From: Gemmatimonadota bacterium | GTDB taxonomy: Bacteria; Gemmatimonadota; Gemmatimonadetes; Gemmatimonadales; JACORV01 | Direction of reading: 5' to 3' | Length of the DNA: 33,584 nt | Assembly (NCBI GenBank): GCA_016209905.1 | Contig: JACQVG010000210.1 | Span: 1 to 33,584 of the forward strand | Shown here: one piece after another, positions 23,782 to 30,745 of the stretch | How positions within the stretch are numbered: the first letter of the stretch is position 1 | Layout: the number at the start of each line of letters is the position of its first letter | Position numbers and translations under genes: made by a program | Notes under the pieces: generated by a model | The model's input: the letters and a program-made list of their open reading frames with translations, nothing else | What the model was told of the DNA's origin: nothing | Database searches by the model: none

Positions 23782-23982
23782 GTGGCGGCCGACGAAGCAG
23801 AGGTCATCCGCAAGCTGCGACACGACCTGGCCAACCCGCTCGCCGCCATCCTCGCCGAGACCCAGCTCCTGCTCTTGAACGAAGCGTCGCTCGACCCCGA
23901 GACGGTCCAGGGGTTGCGCGAGATCGAGGCGCTCTCGCGCCGCATGCGGGAGATGCTCGCCGGCCGGGCTGCGCCGGCCTAG
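23782..23982 (+). CDS. Stand-alone HisKA (dimerisation/phosphoacceptor) domain protein
   Basis: A 66-residue protein consisting almost only of a histidine-kinase HisKA helical hairpin. The H-box reads LRHDLANPLAAILAETQLLL (phosphoacceptor His14) and the second helix is TVQGLREIEALSRRMREML. No ATPase domain, sensor or membrane segment follows; the frame ends at TAG 23980-23982. GTG 23782 is eight bases after the stop of the 95-residue gene. The frame is open further upstream in the same phase, so a longer N-terminus overlapping the previous gene is possible but not supported by codon pattern. It could be a phosphotransfer protein or a dominant modifier of a kinase elsewhere, or a kinase remnant. 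The conserved H-box favours a working domain. Confidence 0.72.
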   Translation: MAADEAEVIRKLRHDLANPLAAILAETQLLLLNEASLDPETVQGLREIEALSRRMREMLAGRAAPA

Positions 23983-24014
23983 CCGAGCCGCTCCCCCCGG
24001 CCGCGCCGGCGGCG

Positions 24015-24044
24015 TTGACGAACCCGACGGGGCGCCGCTAGCAT
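24015..24044 (+). promoter_or_regulatory. Promoter of the APC permease gene
   Basis: TTGACG (24015-24020), an 18-base spacer and TAGCAT (24039-24044), 31 bases before GTG 24076. Confidence 0.65.
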
Positions 24045-24075
24045 TGCCGGACCGCCAACCCCCGGGACCACGACT

Positions 24076-25515
24076 GTGACCCATCCGAACGCCCTCGTCC
24101 GCGGCATCAACGTGACCGCGGCCATCTCGCTCGTCGTCGGCTCGATGATCGGCTCGGGCATCTTCATCGTCTCGGCCGACATCGCCCGCCAGGTTGACGC
24201 TCCCGGGCTGTTGCTGCTGGTCTGGGCCATCACCGGCGTCCTCACCATCATGGGCGCGCTCTCCCAGGGCGAGCTCGCCGCCATGGCCCCGCGCGCGGGC
24301 GGCCAGTACGTCTACCTGCGCGAGGGGCTGTCGCCGCTGTGGGGCTTCCTGTACGGGTGGACGCTCCTGCTGGTCATCCAGGCCGGGACCATCGCCGCCG
24401 TGGCCGTGGCGTTCGCGAGCTTCACGAGCGTCCTCGTCCCGCAGCTCTCGCCCGGCGTGTTCCTCTCGCTGGGCCAAGTGCCCATGCCCGGCGGCACCAT
24501 CGAGCTCGGCGTGTCGTGGCAACGCGTCTTCGGCATCCTGTCGGTCGTCGTGCTCACCTGGATCAACGTGCGAGGCGTGCGGCAGGCCGCGTGGATTCAG
24601 ACCGTGCTCACCGCCGCCAAGGTGCTCGCCCTCGGCGGCCTCATCCTTCTCGGCCTCACCGTCGGCCGCCAGGCGGCCGCGGCCGAGGCCAACTTCGGGA
24701 GCTTCTGGGGCACGCAGCCGCTGACGCTCGCCGTCCTGCCGGTGATCGGCGCCGCGATGGTGGGCTCGCTGTTCGCGTCGGATGCGTGGAACAACGTCGC
24801 CTTCGCCGCCGCCGAGGTCGAGAACCCCAGGCGCAACCTGCCGCTCGCCCTCTTGACGGGCACGCTGCTCGTGAGCGCGTTCTACGTGCTGGCGAACTTC
24901 GCCTACCTCAGCGTGCTCCCGCTGGACCAGATCAAGACGGCTGCGCAGAACCGTGTGGGCACGGCGGCGGCCGAGATGATCTTCGGCGACGCCGGCCGCA
25001 CGATCATGGCGATTGCGATCATGATCTCGACCTTCGGCTGCAACAACGGCCTGATCCTGGCCGGGGCGCGCGTCTCGTTCGCGATGGCCCGCGACGGGCT
25101 CTTCTTCCGGGTGGTGGGCGGCGTGGACCCGGTGCGGCACACACCCAAGGCGGCGCTGTGGGTGCAGGCGCTCTGGACCTCGATGCTGGCGCTGTCGGGC
25201 ACCTACCTGCAGCTGCTCGACTACGTGATCTTCGCGGCGGTCCTGTTCTACTTCCTCACCGTGATCGCGCTGTTCCGCCTGCGCGCCCTCAGGCCGGAGG
25301 CCGAGCGGCCGTACCGCACGCTCGGCTACCCGTGGATGCCGGCGCTCTACCTGGTTCTCACCGGTGCGGTCCTGGTGAACCTTCTCATCCAAAAGCCGCT
25401 GTACACCTGGCCGGGGCTCATCATCGTGGTGATCGGGATCCCGGTCTACTTCGTCTGGCGGCGGGTCGGCGTGCCGGTGGACGTCGGGGCGGAGGCCGAA
25501 GCGGCCGAAGCCTAG
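24076..25515 (+). CDS. APC-family amino acid permease
   Basis: Inner-membrane transporter of the amino acid-polyamine-organocation superfamily. The 479 residues contain about 12 hydrophobic helices. The N-terminal substrate-site signature is SLVVGSMIGSGIFI (helix 1), followed by GALSQGELAAMAPRAGGQYVYLRE (helix 2/3) and GSLFASDAWNNVAFAAAEVENPRRNLP (helix 6). The helix 1 glycines and GGQYVYLRE loop match the LAT/YfnA-like branch. GTG 24076 follows a clear promoter and a terminator hairpin follows the stop, so it is probably a single-gene unit. Substrate cannot be told from sequence; small neutral amino acids are typical for the branch. Confidence 0.92.
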   Translation: MTHPNALVRGINVTAAISLVVGSMIGSGIFIVSADIARQVDAPGLLLLVWAITGVLTIMGALSQGELAAMAPRAGGQYVYLREGLSPLWGFLYGWTLLLVIQAGTIAAVAVAFASFTSVLVPQLSPGVFLSLGQVPMPGGTIELGVSWQRVFGILSVVVLTWINVRGVRQAAWIQTVLTAAKVLALGGLILLGLTVGRQAAAAEANFGSFWGTQPLTLAVLPVIGAAMVGSLFASDAWNNVAFAAAEVENPRRNLPLALLTGTLLVSAFYVLANFAYLSVLPLDQIKTAAQNRVGTAAAEMIFGDAGRTIMAIAIMISTFGCNNGLILAGARVSFAMARDGLFFRVVGGVDPVRHTPKAALWVQALWTSMLALSGTYLQLLDYVIFAAVLFYFLTVIALFRLRALRPEAERPYRTLGYPWMPALYLVLTGAVLVNLLIQKPLYTWPGLIIVVIGIPVYFVWRRVGVPVDVGAEAEAAEA

Positions 25516-25518
25516 AAG

Positions 25519-25534
25519 CCGCGCCCCGGCGCGG
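25519..25534 (+). terminator. Terminator of the permease gene
   Basis: CCGCGC (25519-25524) pairs with GCGCGG (25529-25534) across CCCG, followed by TTTGTC, four bases after the TAG stop. Confidence 0.6.
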
Positions 25535-25547
25535 TTTGTCGGCCTGG

Positions 25548-25576
25548 TTGCCGTCGGGGGTAGACGCGCGTAGCTT
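25548..25576 (+). promoter_or_regulatory. Promoter of the secreted-protein cluster
   Basis: TTGCCG (25548-25553), a 17-base spacer and TAGCTT (25571-25576), 50 bases before ATG 25627. Confidence 0.65.
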
Positions 25577-25626
25577 GGCGGTACGGGGTCGAGTGCCCCG
25601 AAGTGTCGCGCCCCTGGAGGCATCCC

Positions 25627-26916
25627 ATGAAAGCCACCGGTTTCTCCGCTGCGGCGCTAGTGCTGGCCGCCGCGCTTCCCCTTCCGACCCCGCTCACCGC
25701 CCAGCAGACCGACGAGGCCACGGTCCCCGTCGTCGGGGAGGCGGTGATCCGCGGCGACAGCCTGCTCGCCGCGAGCCTCGCCGCCAAGACGGCCGGCTAC
25801 CGCGAGGCGCTCCGCATCCAGCTCGGCCGGCTGCTCGACTCCCTGGGCGCCATCGAGGCGTTGCCGCGGCTCCAGAGCCGCGCCCGCTCCTACGTCCGCC
25901 GCGAGGAAGTCGAGAACGAGGAGCGCGAAGGCAACCTGATGCGCGTCTCGCTGCGCCTGGTGCTCGACGTCGCCAGGCTCAAGACCGACCTCGAGGCGCT
26001 TGGCTATGAGATCCGCACCATCGGCACCGACCTACCCTCGGTGATGGTGGTGGTGGACGAGTACTTCGTGAACAACCCCCGCTCCCTCTCCGCCCAGGCC
26101 CAGGCGCAGGCGGGGCCGCCGAGTGCCATGACGGGGCGGCAGCAGGCCGCGGCGGACACCTCCAGCGATGAGTTCACGCGGCCCGAGTTCCGGGACCGCA
26201 GCGCGCGCGCCTCGGCGACGGAGATCGAGGAGGCGCTGAACCGGAACCAGTTCACCGTCCTCGACCAGAGCACGGTGGCGCAGCTCAGGGCCGACATCCC
26301 CGGGTTCACCGCCGATCTGATCAAGCAGGGCGACCAGCTCGCCGAGTTCGCCCGGCGGGCCAACGAGCGCTTCCACGCGCAGCTCGTCCTGGTCGGAGCG
26401 ACCACCGTCATCAACTCGGGACGCGACGCCAGCGGTCTCGAATCCCGGCGCTCGATGATGATGTACCGCGCCATCGACGCCTCGTCCGGCCGGCTCCTGG
26501 CGAGCGGCACGGTCGAGAGCGCGGCGCAGGCCTCCGACCCGCTCGTGGCGCGTCAGCGCGCCGCGGTGCGGGTGTCGCAGGTCGCCGCCGAGCGGCTCAT
26601 CCCGCAGCTCACGCGCGCGGCGCGTGACCGCGCCTCGCGGGGCGAGCTCTACATCATCGAGCTGGTCGGATTCTCGGGCTTCGCGCAGGCGCGGTCCTTC
26701 CTGCAGGCCGTGCAGGGTGTCGAAGGAGTGACCTCGGCGCGCCAGACCCAGCTCGACGTGTCGAACCGGCGGATCCGGATCGAGGTGATGTTCATGCGCC
26801 CCCGCGACGAACTGATGGGCGAGATTTTCGACGCGGCGCAGCAGATCCCCGCGTTCGGAACGCTGGACATCCGGAACCAGCGGGGCAACGAAATCGTATT
26901 TGCAGTCCGCCAGTAG
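25627..26916 (+). CDS. Secreted protein, first of a three-gene envelope cluster
   Basis: A 429-residue protein with a signal peptide ending near LTAQQ (MKATGFSAAALVLAAALPLP...). After a helical region with acidic/basic stretches (RREEVENEEREGN), it has LPSVMVVVDEYFVNN, a Gln/Ala linker (SAQAQAQAGPP) and a mixed alpha/beta domain (FTVLDQSTVAQLRADI, FHAQLVLVGATTVINSGRDASG, MMYRAIDASSGRLLASGTVE, RAAVRVSQVAAERLIPQL). That last pattern recalls CsgG/FlgT/LpoB-type periplasmic domains, in which a sugar- or assembly-related outer-membrane component is common. A C-terminal domain (ELYIIELVGFSGFAQARSFLQAV) may be a separate alpha/beta module. GGAGG lies seven bases before ATG 25627. The fold likeness is weak evidence; function is unknown. 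Confidence 0.8.
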   Translation: MKATGFSAAALVLAAALPLPTPLTAQQTDEATVPVVGEAVIRGDSLLAASLAAKTAGYREALRIQLGRLLDSLGAIEALPRLQSRARSYVRREEVENEEREGNLMRVSLRLVLDVARLKTDLEALGYEIRTIGTDLPSVMVVVDEYFVNNPRSLSAQAQAQAGPPSAMTGRQQAAADTSSDEFTRPEFRDRSARASATEIEEALNRNQFTVLDQSTVAQLRADIPGFTADLIKQGDQLAEFARRANERFHAQLVLVGATTVINSGRDASGLESRRSMMMYRAIDASSGRLLASGTVESAAQASDPLVARQRAAVRVSQVAAERLIPQLTRAARDRASRGELYIIELVGFSGFAQARSFLQAVQGVEGVTSARQTQLDVSNRRIRIEVMFMRPRDELMGEIFDAAQQIPAFGTLDIRNQRGNEIVFAVRQ

Positions 26917-26934
26917 GCGGGAAAGGAGTCGCTG

Positions 26935-27678
26935 ATGGCAAGCGCGATTCGTGGCGCGGCGCTCGGCGTCGCGCTGGTGGGCGGGCTCGGGTTGCTCGCG
27001 CGCCCGGGGGAGGCGCAGATCGGACGCCTGCGCCGTACCGTCGAGCGGGTGAGCTCGGGGCCCTCGTACGAGATCCAAATGCTGCTCTACCGCATCGACA
27101 CCACTCGGACGCTCTTCGACAAGGCGACGTTCCTCCTCTTCAAGGCCTCCTACGTGATGGAGTCGGTCGTGGCCACGCAGGAGCGTCGCGCGGAGATCCG
27201 GCGCGAGCTCGCCTCGGTCGACTCCCTGGAGCAGCGCGGCGGCGAGAACCGGGTGCAGCTCAACGCGCAGGACCACGCCACCCGGCTCGAGCAGGCGACC
27301 GCCGAGCGGCGCTACGAGCAGACGCGGCTCTCCGACGCCCAGTCCAGGACCGTCACCAACGTCGGTTTCAACTCCGCGCTCGCCCTGCTCATGGACGCCT
27401 TCGCGCTCGACGAGGCGCGGCGCCTGGTCGGGGAGGCGCAGGCGGCGGCGCAGAACATCGCCAACGATCCGGCCCAGCTGGTCCACTTCAATCGGCTGCG
27501 CAGGGCGGCGACCGAGGACCTCCCGGCGATCGTGAACGCCATCCCCCAGCAGCAGCGGCTCGGCTCGGCGATCCGGAACGCGGCCCTCCAGGCGCGGGCC
27601 GCCAACCAGGCGGTGCAGGTGTCGGAGGCCACGGCGCGCAGCGATCCGCCGCGGCCGATTGACCTGAGCGCCATCTAG
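26935..27678 (+). CDS. Secreted helical protein, second gene of the cluster
   Basis: A 247-residue protein with an N-terminal signal (SAIRGAALGVALVGGLGLLA, likely cut after GEAQ). The rest is almost entirely helical, rich in Ala, Arg, Gln and Glu (QERRAEIRRELASVDSLEQR, HATRLEQATAERRYEQTRLS), with coiled-coil character. No family is recognised. AAAGGAG lies six bases before ATG 26935, and the gene starts 18 bases after the first cluster gene. The next gene continues in the same frame after its TAG stop. It may be a structural or adaptor partner in the periplasm of the two flanking proteins. Confidence 0.78.
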   Translation: MASAIRGAALGVALVGGLGLLARPGEAQIGRLRRTVERVSSGPSYEIQMLLYRIDTTRTLFDKATFLLFKASYVMESVVATQERRAEIRRELASVDSLEQRGGENRVQLNAQDHATRLEQATAERRYEQTRLSDAQSRTVTNVGFNSALALLMDAFALDEARRLVGEAQAAAQNIANDPAQLVHFNRLRRAATEDLPAIVNAIPQQQRLGSAIRNAALQARAANQAVQVSEATARSDPPRPIDLSAI

Positions 27679-27699
27679 CGGCGAGCGACCGGAACCCGC

Positions 27700-29814
27700 C
27701 TGAGCCCGCTACTCGCGATCGTCTTAGCGGCGCGCCTCGCCGCGCAGGAGCCGGCCGACCGCGTGCGCTGCCAGCTCCTCTCCTTCCGCGTTCTCCAGGC
27801 GGCGAAGGGCGGCCTGACCGACCCCCGTTTCCTCCAGGTTTTCAACGAGGCATCGCAGCGCGGTGCGCTCCAAGCCGCGCTCGGCGCGGTCCCCGCGCTT
27901 GAGATGCTCCCCTTGGATGCCGATACCGGGCTCGTCGCCCGCGGCGAGCTGTCGCAGCGCATCGCGGCCCGCGCCTTCGTCACCCGGGCCGACATCGAGC
28001 GCGTGGACAAGGCGCTCACCACCGAGCACCTCGTCAGCACCACCGTGATGCTCGAGTTCTTCAATCCCGCGACAGGCGAGGTCTACCATATCCAGGAGCT
28101 GACGGGCAGCACCAACATCCGCAAGGACGCCGGCGCCGCTCTCACGCCGCCCGAGGCGCTCGGCGCTTTCACCGCGACGCTGGCCGGCACGGTGCGGGAA
28201 CTGGTCTCACGCCTGCGCGACCGCTATCGCCCCGGCGTCTCGGCGCGCGTGGTGCAGCAGCTGGCCGACGGGCGGCTCGCGCTGGCCGCCGGGCGCGCGG
28301 CGGGCCTGCGCGAGGGAGCGCGGCTGGAGGTCCGCGACTCCTCCGCTCAGACCGTCGGGATCGCCCGCGTCGAGCAGGTGCAGCGCAACTTCGCCGTCAC
28401 CACGAGGCCCCTCGCCGATAATCCGGCCCGCAATTGGGTCGGGCTCACGGCCTCGAGCCCCGGCCTGAATCGCACCGCGGGGGGCGACGGGTTCTCGCAC
28501 ATGGTGGCCGGCGTCGAGCAGCGGAGCGAATTGGTCCAGCGCGAGTACGTGCTTCCGCAGGCGACGCTGATCTACTGGCTGCACGAGAGCCTCGCCGAAG
28601 CGGCGCCGGGCCTGAACTTCCTCCCGCCCGTGGCGGCGGGAGGGCTGGCCGGCGAGCAGGAGCGGCTCGAGCTGGCGACGGGCCGCGCCGGCGACATCGC
28701 GGGCCAGCGCATCATCCCCGACTTCGTGGTGCGCGCGGCCATCTCGCGCGCCGACGCCCTGTCCGACATCGGCCCCGACGGCGCGACGTACTACATCCTC
28801 AAGGTCGGCGTGGACCTGAGCTTCTACGACGTCCGCAACGGACAGATTTTCTACGCGACCTATGTCGAGGGCACGCAGCAGGAACGGGTTCGGGCGGGAG
28901 AGCGGGAGCTCGACCTCTCGGTGAGCTACCGCAACCTGCTGCAGCGCTCGATGGCCGAAATCGGTCGCCGCGTCGCGGCGGAATACGCCCCCGTCATCGC
29001 CGAGGGGACGGTGCGGGAGGTACGTGCGGACGGAAGCGTGGGGCTGGCCGTGACCGGGAGCGGCACGCTGCCGGTAGGAGGCATCGTCACGCTGTGGACC
29101 GACGGCGAGGAGGTGCGGGACCCGGGCGGCCGGCAGTCGCTGGGGCGGGTGGAGGAGCCGGCGGCGCGCCTCAGAATCGTTCGCCACTCCGGCACGACCG
29201 CGGACGCGCTGCCGATCGGTGCGCCCGTGCGGCCGCTCGCCGGCGGGCGGTTTCACGCCCCCGCGACCGCGGGCGAGAGCGGGACGGCGCGGCGGCTCGT
29301 GCAGGTCCAGCGGGTGGAGGTGCGCGGCGAGATCCAGGTGCAGCCCGCGCTCCTGACCGAGATCGTGCAGACCGCCATCGCCAGCTCGCGTGCCCTCGCC
29401 GTCCTGGAATCCCGCGAGGTGCTCGGCGAGCTCGCGGCGCTCAGGGACCGCGAGTTCGGGGGAGGAGCCTTCAGCAGCCGGGGCGCCGCGCAACTGCTGT
29501 CGGCGGAGAACGCCGAGCCGGCGCTCTACGCTCGCGTGGTGGCGCGTTTCCTCCCGCCGAGCCCCGCCCAGGAGGAGGGCAGGCCGGCCCAGGCGTACGA
29601 GGCCCGCATGGGGATCGCGCTCGTGAGCGCGTCGGATACGACCCAGCAGGTCGGCAGCGCGGCGCAGGTGCTCACCAGCCGCTTCCCGCTGCCGCGGGGG
29701 CGTCGCGTGGTGGTCGTCGGCCTCTCGCCGCAGGACGTGGCGAAGATCTACGCCCAGATGAGCCGACAGCTCGCCGCCACGGTGGTGCAGGCGCTGGCGC
29801 AGGGCGCGCGGTAG
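27700..29814 (+). CDS. Large secreted FlgT/CsgG-like protein, third gene of the cluster (CTG start proposed)
   Basis: About 704 residues. The first standard start in frame is GTG 27763, but the codons before it encode a good signal peptide (SPLLAIVLAARLAAQEPADR) beginning at CTG 27700. Since both cluster partners are exported, I propose CTG as the start. An N-terminal domain (VLEFFN-like VTTVMLEFFNPATGEVYHI, TLAGTVRELVSRLRD) leads to two beta-rich modules resembling the FlgT C-terminal fold (ARVVQQLADGRLALAAGRAAGLREGA, and GTVREVRADGSVGLAVTG...GGIVTLW). A final alpha/beta domain (ALAVLESREVLGELAAL...RRVVVVGLSPQDVAKIYAQM) looks CsgG/LpoB-like. It may form part of an envelope assembly with the two preceding proteins. 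The family likeness is by eye only. Confidence 0.75.
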   Translation: MSPLLAIVLAARLAAQEPADRVRCQLLSFRVLQAAKGGLTDPRFLQVFNEASQRGALQAALGAVPALEMLPLDADTGLVARGELSQRIAARAFVTRADIERVDKALTTEHLVSTTVMLEFFNPATGEVYHIQELTGSTNIRKDAGAALTPPEALGAFTATLAGTVRELVSRLRDRYRPGVSARVVQQLADGRLALAAGRAAGLREGARLEVRDSSAQTVGIARVEQVQRNFAVTTRPLADNPARNWVGLTASSPGLNRTAGGDGFSHMVAGVEQRSELVQREYVLPQATLIYWLHESLAEAAPGLNFLPPVAAGGLAGEQERLELATGRAGDIAGQRIIPDFVVRAAISRADALSDIGPDGATYYILKVGVDLSFYDVRNGQIFYATYVEGTQQERVRAGERELDLSVSYRNLLQRSMAEIGRRVAAEYAPVIAEGTVREVRADGSVGLAVTGSGTLPVGGIVTLWTDGEEVRDPGGRQSLGRVEEPAARLRIVRHSGTTADALPIGAPVRPLAGGRFHAPATAGESGTARRLVQVQRVEVRGEIQVQPALLTEIVQTAIASSRALAVLESREVLGELAALRDREFGGGAFSSRGAAQLLSAENAEPALYARVVARFLPPSPAQEEGRPAQAYEARMGIALVSASDTTQQVGSAAQVLTSRFPLPRGRRVVVVGLSPQDVAKIYAQMSRQLAATVVQALAQGAR

Positions 29815-29837
29815 CGCCCGCGTCCCCTTTTGACCGC

Positions 29838-30002
29838 ATGCGCTCCGCCCTCGCCCTGAGCCTGGTCTTACTGCTGACGAGCGTCTAGCCCGTCGTAAGC
29901 GCCGCGGCCGAGCACGACTACATGATCCAGTACTCGCCGTACGACAGTCTGGCGCCGCGCGACTACGCCTTCATGCTGGAGCAGGTGGGAATGACCCAGT
30001 GA
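29838..30002 (+). pseudogene. Small secreted protein interrupted by an amber codon
   Basis: ATG 29838 opens a signal-peptide-like stretch (MRSALALSLVLLLTSV), then a TAG at 29886-29888, after which the same frame continues with PVVSAAAEHDYMIQYSPYDS and runs to TGA 30000-30002. Read through, it is a 54-residue small exported protein whose cleavage site (VVSAAAE) lies right after the stop codon. One base change would restore it. It follows the third cluster gene by 23 bases. Either a recent nonsense mutation, a sequence error, or conditional readthrough explains it; other genes here use TAG as a normal stop. Confidence 0.6.
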
Positions 30003-30008
30003 TCAGCG

Positions 30009-30069
30009 TTGCAGAGTTGCAGTGGTGGGCAGAGTTGCAGAGTTGCAGTGGTGGGAAGTGGGAAGTGAG
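30009..30069 (+). repeat. Short tandem repeats (AGAGTTGC and GTGGGAA units)
   Basis: Two exact 19-bp copies of GCAGAGTTGCAGTGGTGGG (30011-30029 and 30037-30055), built from the same 8-bp AGAGTTGC unit as at 4756-4780, lead into two GTGGGAA copies (30051-30057, 30058-30064). The repeats form the N-terminal codons of the nucleotidyltransferase frame (RVAELQWWEVG). Confidence 0.9.
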
Positions 30070-30471
30070 CAGGAAAGCACGAAGCCCCGCGGGCCGGAGC
30101 GGCTCAAGACGCTCGGCCAGGCGCTGGAAGGGTGCTCCGGTGTCGTCTTCGCCTACCTGTTCGGCGGGGCGGTGGGTGGACGCATCCGGCCCCTGAGCGA
30201 CTTGGATGTAGCCGTTTACCTTGATGAAACCGTGGCCCCGATGGATGGGCGGCTCGAGGCCATGGGTGTGGCCACCGCGCACCTCGGGACCGACGAGGTG
30301 GACCTGGTCGTCCTCAACACGGCGCCGACGGCCCTGGTCGGGCGGATCCTGCGTGAGCATCTCGGGGACTTCACCGGCTTCAGGCCCGCCGTGTTGGGGT
30401 GGATATGGCTCACCCATCCCGCAGCAAGCCGGGCCGCGCCACGCGCTCCTCCGGGTCGGCGTCTAAGCTGA
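30022..30471 (+). CDS. Orphan MNT-type minimal nucleotidyltransferase
   Basis: A 149-residue protein of the DNA polymerase beta-like minimal nucleotidyltransferase group, related to MntA antitoxins that AMPylate a HEPN toxin. The core reads VVFAYLFGGAVGGRIRPLSDLDVAVYLDE, with the two acidic residues Asp60 and Asp62, and VDLVVLNTAPTALVGRILREH. The usual Gly-Ser of the GSxARG loop is Gly-Gly here, which may weaken or abolish activity. No HEPN partner is recognisable on either side. The residues before about 21 come from repeat DNA, so a later start (near KPRGPERLKTLG) may be the true one. The last 35 residues do not resemble the family and may come from a fusion of unrelated sequence. Confidence 0.65.
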   Translation: MVGRVAELQWWEVGSEQESTKPRGPERLKTLGQALEGCSGVVFAYLFGGAVGGRIRPLSDLDVAVYLDETVAPMDGRLEAMGVATAHLGTDEVDLVVLNTAPTALVGRILREHLGDFTGFRPAVLGWIWLTHPAASRAAPRAPPGRRLS

Positions 30472-30745
30472 CCGGAGGACTCTCCCTGGCCCCCGTCGCA
30501 ACCGCGCGTGAGCCACGAGCGCATGACTCGGCTGCCCGGCCCTCGCCGTCGGATGTGGGGTCTCGTGGGGGCGGCCTCGAGCGGCGGCTCATCGCTCTCG
30601 AGACCGAGATTCGCCTCTCCAAGTAGCGGATCAGGCGGGATCTCCTGGAGCGGGACAGCGGCTGGCGCAACCGGATGATGACCGGAATGTTCCTCCTCGC
30701 CAGGATGGTGGCCGAGTTGGCATCGCCGCAGCCTGGGGGGTGCAT
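30472..30745 (+). other. Region without a clear gene
   Basis: Between the nucleotidyltransferase and the dehydratase. A frame from ATG 30405 to TAG 30624-30626 ends in a short coiled-coil-like segment (LERRLIALETEIRLSK). After that TAG the frame continues with a basic, hydrophobic stretch (WRNRMMTGMFLLARMVAEL). It could be the remains of a small membrane protein, but no ribosome site or family supports it. Confidence 0.3.

Noticed and set aside
23770-25623. 617-codon open frame on the - strand opposite the permease gene
   Set aside because: Arg/Glu/His-rich low-complexity product; the + strand encodes a clear 12-helix permease with its own promoter and terminator.
28207-29493. 428-codon open frame on the - strand opposite the third cluster gene
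   Set aside because: No recognisable domain, no ribosome site; shadow of the coding + strand.
30405-30626. Possible 73-residue gene with a coiled-coil end
   Set aside because: Ser/Arg/Pro-rich, overlaps the nucleotidyltransferase end, no ribosome site, and only the last 15 residues look protein-like. Kept only as a note on the region.
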